Assembly: GCA_021209875.1 (NCBI GenBank)
Contig: JAGYVD010000002.1
Location: forward strand, 1,736,001-1,800,000
Direction: 5' to 3'
Length of the DNA stretch: 64,000 bases
Origin: Rosellinia necatrix
Taxonomy: Eukaryota > Ascomycota > Sordariomycetes > Xylariales > Xylariaceae
Below, in pieces: positions 35,784 to 47,075 of this stretch (its first letter is position 1; each line of letters starts with the position of its first letter). The notes below the pieces were generated by a model that was not told the origin of the DNA, ran no database searches, and saw only the letters and a program-made list of their open reading frames with translations. A program made the translations under genes and the position numbers.

Positions 35784-36826
35784 CGACTTCATGTAATCTT
35801 TCTCGTTCGATCGTTGCCGTCTCAACGACTATTTACATATGATCAGCGAGGGGCTGGAGGATCGCGATAAAGTTACTATACACACGTGATCAGTACAAGC
35901 AATAATGTAATATTTAATCTGACTGCCATCGCTGTTGTCATTGCTGGTATTATACAATACCTTGTATGTGTGTGCATATTCCTTAGAAGACTTCGCCCTC
36001 TCTCATTACCGATCAGATAGGTAGGGTAATGGATGACATGAGCACCATCAATAGGGATAGCTTACGTCAGATTCCAGACGGTCGCAAACGTAGAAATAAG
36101 CAGCATTCCGTTTGGCAATCCATGGATGAGTGCTGCCTAAAATTATCCGCGCAACCCGGTCCCCTGAGGTCCTCAAGCGCAAACCAGGGGCTTTCATTAA
36201 TGCATCATAATTCAAACCCAGAACTATCCTGTAGCCGGGCAACGATGTCTGGTTGCATATAACCTTCCAGGTTTCAAGGAACGGGCTTCAATTCGTCTTT
36301 GTTTGCTACAAGTGATAATTCCCGGATTAAAGCGGCCCATCGGGCATGTAGCTATTGGCTCATGCCATACAGATTTCCTCTCCTGGCATGATCCAGATGT
36401 TGTTGCTGAGATCTAGGATGAAATGGTAGCCATCTTCTTTTCGGCATACAACATTGAACAGGAATGGGCTTGCAGGCAATGCTTGGGGCATGATAGATCG
36501 ACCTCAACAGCACCTTATTTTTATTTTATTTATTTTTTTTAGTTCGTGATCCTTTGGCGTATAAACCAGGGAAGAAAGACCCGAAAGTAAATATTTGGGT
36601 TCGCTGCGTGTGCACTTGAGGAATGCAGGGGTTGGCAGTGGTTGGTGTTGATGCTGCAGGCAGAATAGCGAAACATGATACCAACCCCAATCGGCGAGGG
36701 CGCTCAACATATGAGGGTTTACGAGCTCTGTTGCTAAGACCAGCACTGTATGGCTCTGTATGGCCTTGCATCTGTGATAGGGGAAGTGATAAATAGCCGT
36801 GTAGTAAGGGGTGACTACTTCGCAGA
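35784..36826. other. Convergent intergenic region
   Basis: There are 1.04 kb between the ends of ceramide synthase (+) and the MFS transporter (-). It holds both 3' UTRs; an A/T-rich tract lies near 36518-36540. The 77-codon frame at 36029-36262 shows no motif. Confidence 0.6.
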
Positions 36827-38591
36827 CTAGCTAACTGCATCATCAGTCATACGATGGGGGCTTCTACTGCGTGCCCTTTGATGCTCCCTGCCCGAAGGTG
36901 GTTGCAGGCCTCCTATTGCTTCAATCTGCGAATCCGTTTCTGAACCACTAATACTGGAAAGATCTGAATCAAATGGATTCTCCAACCCCGTCTCCTCGTC
37001 ATATATGCCTCTTTCGATGGGGTCACTGGGCGCCGTCGAGTTGGGCGCCGTACTATGCTGATCCAGTTTTATGTTTATGAATAGCCCATACAAGCCGAAG
37101 TCGTAGGCCAGTCGACATACACCAGCGGCGACAAATGCTGCCCAGAAATGTTCGCTCGAGGCCAATAGCCCAGTGACAGTCGGGCCGGCCATCGCGGCCA
37201 GAGTTCTTACCGTGCTGGTAATCCCCATGACCGCCGTCCGTTCTTGGGGCTTTACCACCGCAGCAATAAGAGCGGTGCGGGGGGCTTGATCCATACTGTT
37301 TAGTGCAGCCCTGATCAACAAAAGAGCGGCTGCCATCCAGAAATAGGGTGGGAAGGGGAACACAAGAACTGCGGCGGAGGAAGGGATGTGAGTGAAGACC
37401 ATCGTGTTGACGAGGCCGATCTTTTTCGCCAGGGGCCCAGCAAGCGTCGCTCCTAAAGCGCCCAGAAAATAGCTGGCCGAGGTCACGTCACCGAGCGTGG
37501 ACTTGGACGGGCGGAAAGTGAGATCCAAGTAGTAGTTTGTTAGCGAGTACGGCACCATGCCATCCGCTAGCGAGTCAACGGCAAGCAGGAACCACAACTT
37601 ATACATGGTGGCCCTCGTGGGGGCCGAGATCTGAGCCAGTCGGTCTGAAAGCCAAGTCCAGGCTCTGACCAGCCGATTGGATTTCTCAGAGGGAAGGCTC
37701 GTTGGTTCGGGAACATCGAAACTCGGCCGTTCCAAAGTCTCATTTTCTTCCTGTGGGATTTGAGTATAGCTATCGTCCGACTGCTTCAGCTCGCACGCCT
37801 CGGTCAGGAGGGCGACAAGGGCAAGGTTGACGAAGCCCATTGCGGCGTAGATGTAGAAGAGAGCATGATAGGAGTCGACTTCCGACCACTCCTTCTTTCC
37901 CTGGAGCCAGTGAAGAACCCTTCCGGAGACCTCGCTCCCGAGCGACGACCCGATCAAGGGTGTGCTGACGTGCCAAGCGAGCACATCGGACCTCGTCGTC
38001 GGAGTTGTGAGCTGTGATAACACGGATCTAGTGTGATGTCAGCGTCCGCCCCGTCTTCTCGGACAGTGCGGCGATACATACTCTTCTATGCTCCGAAATG
38101 GGCCGAAGTCACCACCGGTGATGCTGATTACACCAACAATGGCGCCAAGCAACAGGATCCAAAAGTTCTCAAAGATTGCAAATGTCACGCCGCTTGTTAT
38201 CATGAGTGCCGATCCGGCCATCAACACCCGCCGCCTCCCGATGCGATCCGCCACAAGCGAAAGCAGCGTCCCCAGGAAGACATCCCCCACTAGCGTCAGG
38301 GTCATAAACAGGCCGATCTGATGGTCCGAGACGCCAAGAGCGGAAAAGAAGATTGCTATGTAATGCGTTAGCGCCCGGTATTCCCACGGGTCGGTCGGTC
38401 GGTCGGTCGGTCGGTCGGTGGATGGAGGAGGGTGTTCATGACGTACCTAGAATCAGGGAATTGGTCCCGTACGCAAACATGCGGCAGGTTCTCGCGAGGA
38501 TGATGAGATATGCATTACGCCCGGTCGCGTGGACCGAGACGAGGCCGAATTCATGGTAGAACCAACGGAGAGGACCGAGGACCGTCGGCAT
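36827..38591 (-). CDS. MFS transporter
   Basis: This is a 539-aa major facilitator superfamily transporter with about 12 predicted membrane helices. Exons are 38591-38447, 38355-38082 and 38027-36827; both splices restore conserved runs (TNSLIL to AIFFSALGVSDHQIG; RSIEE to SVLSQLTTPTTRSDVLAW). The MFS loop 2-3 signature is present as GDVFLGTLLSLVADRIGRRR at the start of exon 2. A long hydrophilic central loop with SEKSNRLVRAW lies between the two halves, and the C-terminal tail is acidic then basic (GREHQRARSRSPHR). Loop GPLAKKIGLVNTM is the repeat of the signature in the second half. The substrate is not evident. The promoter contains four 22-bp tandem repeats at 38830-38917, which suggests control by a dedicated factor. 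Intron 1 holds a GGTC microsatellite at 38389-38419. Confidence 0.9.
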
Positions 38592-39334
38592 AGCGAATGA
38601 CGGACGCGGATGGTGGACGGCGAAGGGTCCTTGGCAATCCGCGTGGAATAGCGGCTGAGGAGGGAAAAGCGAGCAGAGCGAACAAAGCTAACAACAGGTG
38701 CGCCGTCGCGGTTTTATCGGGCCAAGAAAGAGTCCCCATTCCGCGGCCGGGATTGCCGCCGGTGTCGGGTCGGTGGCGATTGGCGTCATTTAGGCCTGAG
38801 ACTGCGAGCGAATCTCAGCGAGGGACGGCGCTACTATAACCGAGAAACGACGCCATTATAACCGAGAAACGACGCCATTATAACCGAGAAACGGTGCCAC
38901 TATAACCGAGAAGCGGCCCGCATCATATCGAAGTCGCCCCGGATCCAGCATAGCTTCGGTAGATGGACCTGGTGTATCACCATTCGGGGTATATAAGCAC
39001 ATACCTAGGTAATGTCTATACCTCTAATGCTTAAGGCAGTCATGTCACTCAGTGGCCTTCATACTTAACCAATGTTATATGTAGAAATGTGCATGTAAAA
39101 TACTTACCTTAGGTGGGTATTATAAGCAACAAAACTGATTAACTACCTATAACTAACTAACTAGTGGATTAGTCCCGCTAACTTTTCGGCTGGCGGGGCT
39201 TACCCTCGGAGATATGTTCGGAATAGAGTGCTCGAGTAGGCATAAGCGTATATTCTACATACCTACACGGCTTTGCCTCCTTCTAGGTACTTACCTACCT
39301 ACCTACCTACCTACCTACTTATTTACTTGTCTCT
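38592..39334. other. Intergenic region with MFS promoter
   Basis: There are 743 bp between the MFS start and the end of the kinase/ankyrin gene (both on minus). Besides the 22-bp repeats there is a run of about seven ACCT units near 39294-39318. No gene is supportable. Confidence 0.6.
38830..38917. promoter_or_regulatory. Four 22-bp tandem repeats in the MFS transporter promoter
   Basis: Copies run 38830-38851, 38852-38873, 38874-38895 and 38896-38917 with exact 22-bp register. The invariant core is TATAACCGAGAA, flanked by GCYAY on one side and RCGRY on the other. They start 239 bp upstream of the transporter start codon (38591, minus strand). The two-turn spacing places every copy on the same face of the helix. 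Binding by a transcription factor is inferred, not shown. Confidence 0.85.
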
Positions 39335-42300
39335 TCATTGTTGTACAGCTTTGTCAACCTCAGCATCGAGGGGCTGCCAGTCTTCCCACCCCCTATCATC
39401 AGCCTGTAAGCTATCATTTAGAGACTGGGCAGACAGGTCGTTCCCGCGCCCAACGTTCCGGGCCAGCCTCTCAACCTTGCCGTCATCGCAGCGGCGGATA
39501 AAGAACCGAAACTCATCAACGACGGACATGTCCGCGCCTCGTTCGCGCAACAGCCGCAACATCTCAGGTTGCTCGTGTACAATGGCCTCAATGATCGGCG
39601 TCTGGCCGCCCTCGGCCCGCTTATCAATAGCAAGACCCTGATCTAACAGTCCCTCCACGATCGCGGTGCTGCTTCCCCGTGCCGCGAGATGGAGCAAATT
39701 CTCTTCTACGTCCACGCGTGCGCCGGCATTAAGCAGCATTGCCACGCTGGCCTCGCGCCCGAAGACCACGGCCGCTTTCAGGACCGAGCCCTCGGACCCG
39801 ACTATGTTCACGTCAGCCCCGGCCTCGATCAAGACTTCTAGGCACTCCGTTTTGTTTCCCACGGCGACGCAATAGTGCAACGGCGTGTGCCCCTCCGCGT
39901 TCATTGCGTCCACGTGGGCCCCGCCTTGCACCAGCACATTCGTTGTGTCGGCACGCCCCTGTAATACGCTGTGATGAATCATCTGGTATCCCCTATCAGG
40001 GTAGGTGCGGTTCGGGTCTGCGCCGTACGCCAGCAGTAGCGCTAGCGCGTCTGGCTCGCCACTGTCGACGGCAACCTGGGAAGGGGTGTACCCGTCTTGC
40101 CTCGAGCTGTCGACGGGGATCGATTGCGCCTCGAGAAGCTGAGAGAGATACTCCAACTTGCCAGTTCCTGCTGCCAGGTGTAGCATGGTGTCTCCGCCGG
40201 GAAATTTCAAGCGCGTCATGTCCCGAGGGAATTGAAGAATGCCCCCTTCGTAATTTACGGCGACGAGACCATCACGCCCGCCACTCTTCGATTCCGCCGC
40301 ATTCTGATCGCTGTCTCCGAGTTGTTTCGATGGGAGTTCGACTTTGGGAGGCGTCGAGCCTGAAGGCCCAGGGTCTGATAGCGAGACTGGGCCCTGAAGA
40401 CTTAGAGCAGAGATGTCCGGCTCAGTTGGCAAAAGTTGGGGCGTCACGACAGGTGTAGCCCCATATATGTCCTGCTCAATAGCCTTCCCTTTACCGTGCC
40501 CACTCCCAGCCCCGTGTTCCCCCCTAAAGAGCTTCGGCCTCACAGGCGTTAACTCACCAGTGATATGATTCATGTACCACGCACTGTAGCCACCAGCCTT
40601 GCTTTCATCTACTACTAGTCGCAAGCAATTCCAGCCGGGTGGGAGACGCCACTCGTACCTTCTCAGGGTTGCACGCAACTTGAGTGATTCCACGTAATCT
40701 TTGGGTGTCGCCTCTTTTTCCAATTCTCGACGCCTATTCTTGTGTCTTTCATGGAGTTCGGACCGCATCGCGTTGGATATAAGTTCGGATTCCATGCGCC
40801 TGTCTACGACCATTTGCTTATCGGTTTTGGGTGTTGGAAATTTTGGCATTTCGGTGAAAGTTTGCGGCCAGGTACCCGTCATGGCCTCACCACCCCTGAA
40901 CAGCGCATTACCGACGCCTCTAGGTAGACCCAACGCCTGGTCACTCGAATATATCCTTTGTTTGAAGTCGTCGTATATCGAACCTTTGCCTCCGCTTTCT
41001 AGGAGCAGCCTCCTAATATTTTCGAGGTCTTCGGTCCACTTCTGCACCTCTATAAAACTACCACGTGCGAATTCATCGGGGATATTTAGACCACTGAGCG
41101 CGAAACAGACCAAGTCGAGTCCGGTTATGCTCACTTTCTTCGAGTCAGCCATGTGGGACGGCAACTTCTTTGATGCCTCGTCTAAATAATCCATCCGGAT
41201 GTTAGGGTCAAAGCCGTTATCGAGAAGCATCTTCACCACTTCGATATGACCATTCCCAACCGCTCGGTGAAGAATGGTCACACCTTGCCATTTTTCGATA
41301 TTTCTTTCATTGTCGAATCCGTCCATGCCAAGAATCAAGCTGAGTAGCGCAACGTCCAGGCGCTGCTCGACGCCAGCAAATGGTCTTGGCGACTCAAGAA
41401 TGGGATACCAAGCAGGCACGCCAGCTGGCCCGAAAGGATGAAAACCACCCTTCTCGGAGAGCCACCGAAAGCTTTCGATCAGACCCAGGCTCCTGCTACG
41501 GCGCCACATAGCAAGAAGCTGGAAAAAGACTGACCACCCACTCTCTGGGTCTCGACCCAGTAGTTCTTTGAGCTGTTCAGCTGTGCAATGCCGTGATATG
41601 GCATCTGCCGTCGCTAATTGCCCTCTTAGTAGAGCACCGTAGATAGGAGACTGACCCCATTTATTGCGAGAGAAAATGTCGGCGCCACATCGCAGCAATG
41701 CTTCTACAAAAGGGGTCCCGTCGTCTTTACTGCACGCCTCGTGAAGAAGCGTCATGCCAGAACTATCACTTGCATAATCCAAGGCAACGGACGGGAATCC
41801 CTGTAATATGTAGTCGAACGTTTGCATAGAACCGAATTCGATGCACACAAACAACGCGGTCACGTCGCCGTCTGCGTCCGGCTCTTGACGAAGGTTTCCT
41901 GGGTCCTTGAGATGAAAGAGTACGTCTGCGCCTCTTTTCTCTAGCGACTCAATGATCAATTTGAGTGACGTCAAATCATCCCACCGTAGGGAATTCATGA
42001 ACGGAGATGAATTCATGTATCCGCACGTCGGGTTGGCCCCGTTTTCAAGTAAAACCCTGAAGGTGTTCTCGTAAGCCGCTGTATAGCCGATGCCATGTAG
42101 CAAGCGCCTCTCCACTTCTCGTGTGTATGATCGTGCTGGTGACATAATCTCTACCAAAAGATCGGACAAGAAAGCCTCAGAATCATGTTGTAGTCTTTGA
42201 CTGTTCTGACACATGTCAGGGTTGTCATGCAAAAGATTTAAGAGCAACTCTGCAATATCATGTTGTAGAAATAGGCAGCTGAGCACCAGAGATTCATCAA

Positions 42301-44770
42301 AGTTGACGATGGGCTCATCTTCGTGTTCGATATGCAAAGAGAGTATCGCAAGGGCTAGTTGAGACTTTCCTCTCCTGATGGCGGCAGAGAGAGGCGACAA
42401 CACACCCGGCACCAATGACTCATCATCGAACCTGCCATATTTAAGCACGCCTGCGGCAGCTATGGAAGACTCGGTGATACTCAAAAATGAGAGTTTACCC
42501 CCTCTTTCGTATGCTGTCGAGGCTATTGCAGCAGCTTCAGTATCGGGAAGGTTCGAAAGGCCGTGCAGCAACGCAGGCATAGGCTCTTCAAAGCCTGAAG
42601 GAGTATCGTCGCCTTGTAGAACTTCTCTGACCTCTTTTAGCAGCCCCATATCTAGTGCCTGTCGGAAACTAGGCAGGATTCCCGAGATTTCTTCGTCTGC
42701 ATAGGATGCGACAGTTTCGAACAGATATGGCTTCGACTCTCCCGCGATATTGGATTTGGAACGTTCGAATGCCAAGGGCTTCGATTTGATCAACCGCTGT
42801 ACCGCGTTATAGTGAGCTGGCCAGCGGCTGTGAAGGATTTGTGCAGCGTGGTTGGACTGCGATAAGGCGAGAAGCGCAAGGAAGCACCGGATCGGGTACC
42901 GCGATTCCATCTCCGTTTGATGAAGCAATAGGGTCCCGACACACATGGCCGCGCTGTTTCCCGCTATTGCCGAAGTATACATCATGCTTGTGAATCGTTC
43001 TAGATTTGCCGCTGACCTGGGCTCCGCCATAGATGACACTGCGATGAACCATGCTATTCTTGCTATTCTCGCTTTATCGGCTAGGTATGTGTTCTGTTCA
43101 AGGGTACTCTTACTTCGCTGCTTTCCTAATAGAATTTGCTGATATATGCCCATGATATGTCCAAGATATTCCATGGGGCGTATTCCTTCCGGTGGAGCAT
43201 CAGGAAGATCTATATTGGAGGACAAATCTTTGTCTGTAGCTGTCATATCCTCAAGAGCAATAGCTGACTGCTCAACAATAATTGAGAAGTAGTCTCTAGA
43301 CCGATCCCATGCAAACGGCCCCTGAGATTTTGTCGGCATCTTTGGTGCGTGGGTTGCTTCCGCGCTCTCACTCGGGGCATTGTTCATCTCTTCCCTTTTC
43401 ACAAGTCGGATTAGATCACCTAGACCCATGCCAAGTTGGGTCAGAAACGAAAGAGGGAAAAGACGCACCGGATATCCCGCCCGGCACCCATCGCCAATGC
43501 CTGCAAGCCATGAACAAGATCCTCTGTACAAGGCCGGAGCCAAAAGTAAGCTCGTAAAATCGATGCTAAAACCTCGAGGACCAACACCCTGTCGTTCTCG
43601 TATAGGATAGTGTTTTGAAGCTTAGCTCTGAGAAGGTACATGACGCTGTTTCCCGATGATTCATCGGTTTCGCTCTTCATAGACCACAGCATGTCCCCCT
43701 GTTCTTCCTCGGTCATGCTTGAGAGCACATAGCTGACCAAGAAGCAAGAACTAGGCGCATCTAGACGTCCTACACCAAAGCCTCCACTGCTTCGGTCACT
43801 AGCCCATAGACTACCAACGACCAGACCGTATGAGTACACGTCCGCTCTTTCCCAGTCGACATCTGGATCTTTATTGATCACTTCAGGGGCACACCACTTC
43901 GGTATCAACGTTAGAATTTCATTATCGGGTTCATGCTGCTCACTTAGGCATGAATAAGGCGGGTTTACTAACAAGGGGGGTATAATGAACAGGGCGCCCG
44001 CCCTCCTCGCCAGGAATCAAAGAGCTTCCCCCGAAATCAGTTAATTTGACAACTACCCGACGGTTTTCGTCAGGATGTTTCATGACCAGAATGTTTTCGG
44101 GTTTGAGGTCGCCGTGGATGAAACCAGCTTTGTGAATGGCGCGAAGGCCCATAGCGATATCGATGGTGATATGTCGACGTACTTGATGGACTTGCATATC
44201 GTTGAGGCCCGACCATGAACTCCGTATCAAATAGTCCAACGAGCCGTGGGATCCCTGTTCCATAGCAAGCGCCGGGAAAGGTTCCCCGGTTTTCCAGCCG
44301 ATGAAACGGAGCTGTACGATATTTGGGTGGCCAACGAGTAGTGGGTGACATAACACCTCTATCTCTCTGATGATGCTCTCATATACCGTCTGTCTCGCCA
44401 TTCTGCTGGGTGAGGTGCGGGTGAAGGTTTTCAATGCCACGACCTTGTCGGACGTCACTCTCACGGGATCTTCATCTGCAATAGCATATTGCACTACCTT
44501 GGACGTCAGCCCACTGCCCAGAACAATCGTTTGGCGCTCCAAGTCGGGATCTGCCAGTCCTGGCTTGCGTAATTGGATGGATGGAACACTGTATCTTGTG
44601 GAAGCATCCAGGACGCTCATGAAGTCGGCTCCCTCCAATGGATCCGTAGAGTGATTTTGAGGGTTTGATTTTGGAGGATCGGTTGGTCGATCTTCCGTAC
44701 TGCGTATTGGCGCTGAAGAGGTCGTCGACCATAGGCGCCCTGAGCGTTGGATCGAGGATGAAGAAAACAT
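39335..44770 (-). CDS. Protein kinase with large ankyrin-repeat C-terminal region
   Basis: Three exons (44770-43973, 43896-43469, 43394-39335) encode 1,761 aa. Introns of 76 and 74 bp have CTAAC/CTAAT branch sites; the first splice joins VHYTPL to WCAPEV, rebuilding the activation-loop APE motif. The kinase domain (about 80-405) has a glycine loop GSGLTSKV at 85-92, the VALK lysine K114, HGDLKPEN with catalytic D221 and N226, DFG at 245-247, and ADVYSYG. It is therefore probably active, but with HGD in place of HRD. Then come a helical region (~410-800), ankyrin repeats at ~840-1160 (LLHEACSKDD, VTILHRAVGNGHIEVVKMLL), a WW-like segment near 1323-1360 (LPPGWNCLR ... AWYMNHITGE) lacking the second Trp, and at least seven more repeats from ~1477. 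It diverges from the HeLo-pseudokinase gene across 523 bp, which suggests co-regulation. Function is unknown; an ankyrin sensor controlling a kinase is inferred. Confidence 0.87.
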
Positions 44771-45293
44771 GACGGCGATGCGATATTAAGGGACAATATC
44801 TTTGGCACCAAAACCCTGTATGGCAGAGTCTAAGGTGGTATGTATTTCATTTTTCTTTCTTCGAATACTATCCAGGCGACATCCTATCCTGATACAAGCC
44901 GTTGCGGGTCGGTTCTGCAACCCTTGCATGACTACGCCACTTGATTAGTCGTCATAGGGCGTCTGATTGCCCCTCCTTTCGCGATCTTGCTTCCTGACTG
45001 ACGTAAATGCGCAGGCTGTGCCGTGTTGCGCCCTCTTTGGCCCCCAAATATAGACGCGATGATTGAACGACAGTCTGGGTCTACTGGACTGAGTGCCTTG
45101 GTCCTTGGCGTAGTGCGTAGGCAGTAATGATAGGCTCCATTTGGGCACTCATCTACTTAATAGGCAGCACCGGCGTCGTGCGCATCACCTCACGCCGCCT
45201 CCGCTAGCGATAGGATTTGGCGAATGCTAAATTCACGTATATCACACACATGAAAACATATCGACGCCTGCGACTAACACGAGTTGGTCCGTC
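44771..45293. promoter_or_regulatory. Shared divergent promoter of kinase/ankyrin and HeLo-pseudokinase genes
   Basis: The start codons at 44770 (minus) and 45294 (plus) are only 523 bp apart, so both promoters must lie here or overlap. A CRE/ATF-like bZIP core, TGACGTAA, is at 44999-45006, roughly central. No TATA box is obvious. Shared control is inferred from geometry alone. Confidence 0.6.
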
Positions 45294-47075
45294 ATGGCAT
45301 TGGAGATAGCCGGGCTCGTGCTTGGCGCTGTTAGCGCTCTAGCCGCGCTTAGAGGGGCCCTCGATACGGCTTTATTGATCGATTCTTATTTTGACGAGGA
45401 GAAGTCGGACTGTGGCTATCTAGCATTACGCTATCACGTACAAAAGACACGTATGGATCTCTGGCGACGGGTATACGGGATCGATGATCCATCAACGTGC
45501 CCGTTACGGCACAAGCCTGAAGTGGTGCAAAAGTTGGTGGTTCAAATTCTCGGCCAGGTCACCCAGCTTTTCGACGACTCGAAGAAGCTAGTAAAAAGGC
45601 ATCAAATTAGCACTCCAGAACTTCCGCCAGGTGGCGCTGGCGGCGTTTCGCACTCACAAGACACTATTAAGGCGCTGTCAAAGCTCCGAATCAAACCCAT
45701 GGCAAAATTCAGATGGACGATAAAAGGGAAGGCCGAGTTCGAAGAAAAAGTCCTGAGGATCAGCACGCTCGTGGATGACCTTCAGAGCTTCACCATTGAT
45801 GCTTCAGAGCTGCGGTCGCTGGAGAGAGCTCTGCCTTCGATGAGCCTGAAGTCTGTCGCAAACGCCGAGATGCTACAGACTTTACACGATTCGCAGACTG
45901 AATCCAATGTTTGTTTAGCGACGTCAGCCAAAGTCAAGCTCCTCCGAAGGAAAACGACTCATCCGCTGGACGGGTCTGTAACAGTGATCACGAACGACCA
46001 ACTTCGATTTCTGAAGGATTCTTCCACCCTAGGCACCCTTAGATTACCTAGCGCGGGGTTTCGCCCCGTGTGGATTGAATGGTGCATCATCAGCGAGGGC
46101 ACCGCCGCCCCCGAATACATCCGCCGGATCAAAGCTCTGGGGTATCTCTTAGAACAAGCCGGCAACCCGGCGCTCCGCCTGCCGGTCTGCTACGGGATCT
46201 TCGACGACCTCGCGCACGAGGCGAAATTCGGGGCACGGCGGATCGGCTACGTCTTCGGCGCGCCTCGTGCCAGCGGCCACCATCCGGCGTCAGCGTCAGC
46301 GTCCACGATGACGGTCCCTCGCCCCCTGCTGCCCTGCCCGTCGTACGACGGGAACTTCCACGACCACCCGCCCCGCACGCTCAGCGACCTGATCCGGGAC
46401 GCGAAGTCGTTCCCCGTGCCGCTCCTCGGCGACCGGTTCGCGCTCGCCGTGGCGCTGGCGACGGCGTTCAGCAACTTCCACAGCGCCGGGTGGCTGCACA
46501 AGGGGTTCCATAGCGGGAGCATCGCCTTCCTCGCGCACGCGCACACGCCCACCACCGCCACCAGCAGACAACAGGAGAGGAGGGAAGGGGAGGAGGAGGA
46601 GGAGGAGGGGAACGTGGCGGCCGCCATCCGGATCACGGACCCCTTCGTCACGGGGTTCCAGTACGCCCGGCCCGCGGGCGCGCACTCGCTCTCGCGCGGG
46701 CCGCTGGAGAACGGCGCGCTCGAGCACTACTACCACCCGTCCGCGGACAAGGGGTTCTCGCGGCGCCTCGACCTGTACAGCCTCGGCGTCGTGCTCTGCG
46801 AGGTCGGGCGCTGGGGCCTCGTCGCGGGCACCGTCTCGGAGGGCACGCGCCGGAAGATGGTCGACCGCGCCGCCTGGCGCAACTACATGGTCACGAGGGT
46901 GCTGGCCGACATCGGCTGGCGCATGGGGGCGATGTACCAGTCGGCCGTGAGGACGCTGCTGGAATGTCGGTTGCCGGATGATGATGATGATGATGATGAT
47001 GGAGGCCATGGCGGGTTTTTCGAGCAGGAGTATTTCGAGAAGGTGATTCGGCCGTTGAGCGCTTGCTCGGCATGA
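45294..47075 (+). CDS. HeLo-domain protein with C-terminal pseudokinase
   Basis: This single-exon gene encodes 593 aa. The N-terminus MALEIAGLVLGAVSALAALR, followed by a helical stretch with ALRYHVQKTRMDLWRRVYGI, matches the HeLo (prion-inhibition and propagation) domain of the HET-S group, a helical bundle that can attack membranes and kill the cell. Residues from ~250 form a kinase-like fold that has lost catalysis: the HRD loop position reads WLHKGFHSGSIAFL (~400-413), without the catalytic Asp and Asn; the DFG position appears as ITDPFVTGF; yet the LDLYSLGVVLCEVGRWG helix is kept. Low-complexity inserts are a Glu run (~430) and eight Asp near the C-terminus. No HET-s-type amyloid motif was seen. 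The HeLo half has mixed codon use, whereas from about 46,090 the codons are strongly GC-ending. Its head-to-head kinase neighbour makes a regulator-executor pair plausible. Confidence 0.86.
   Translation: MALEIAGLVLGAVSALAALRGALDTALLIDSYFDEEKSDCGYLALRYHVQKTRMDLWRRVYGIDDPSTCPLRHKPEVVQKLVVQILGQVTQLFDDSKKLVKRHQISTPELPPGGAGGVSHSQDTIKALSKLRIKPMAKFRWTIKGKAEFEEKVLRISTLVDDLQSFTIDASELRSLERALPSMSLKSVANAEMLQTLHDSQTESNVCLATSAKVKLLRRKTTHPLDGSVTVITNDQLRFLKDSSTLGTLRLPSAGFRPVWIEWCIISEGTAAPEYIRRIKALGYLLEQAGNPALRLPVCYGIFDDLAHEAKFGARRIGYVFGAPRASGHHPASASASTMTVPRPLLPCPSYDGNFHDHPPRTLSDLIRDAKSFPVPLLGDRFALAVALATAFSNFHSAGWLHKGFHSGSIAFLAHAHTPTTATSRQQERREGEEEEEEGNVAAAIRITDPFVTGFQYARPAGAHSLSRGPLENGALEHYYHPSADKGFSRRLDLYSLGVVLCEVGRWGLVAGTVSEGTRRKMVDRAAWRNYMVTRVLADIGWRMGAMYQSAVRTLLECRLPDDDDDDDDGGHGGFFEQEYFEKVIRPLSACSA

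Noticed and set aside
39739..40458. 239-codon plus-strand frame opposite ankyrin repeats
   Set aside because: It is antisense to clear ankyrin repeats, with no motif.
43441..43543. Separate ankyrin gene starting near 43543
   Set aside because: A 74-bp intron with branch site CTAAT and acceptor AAAAG joins this frame to the kinase exon in phase, so one gene is more likely than two.
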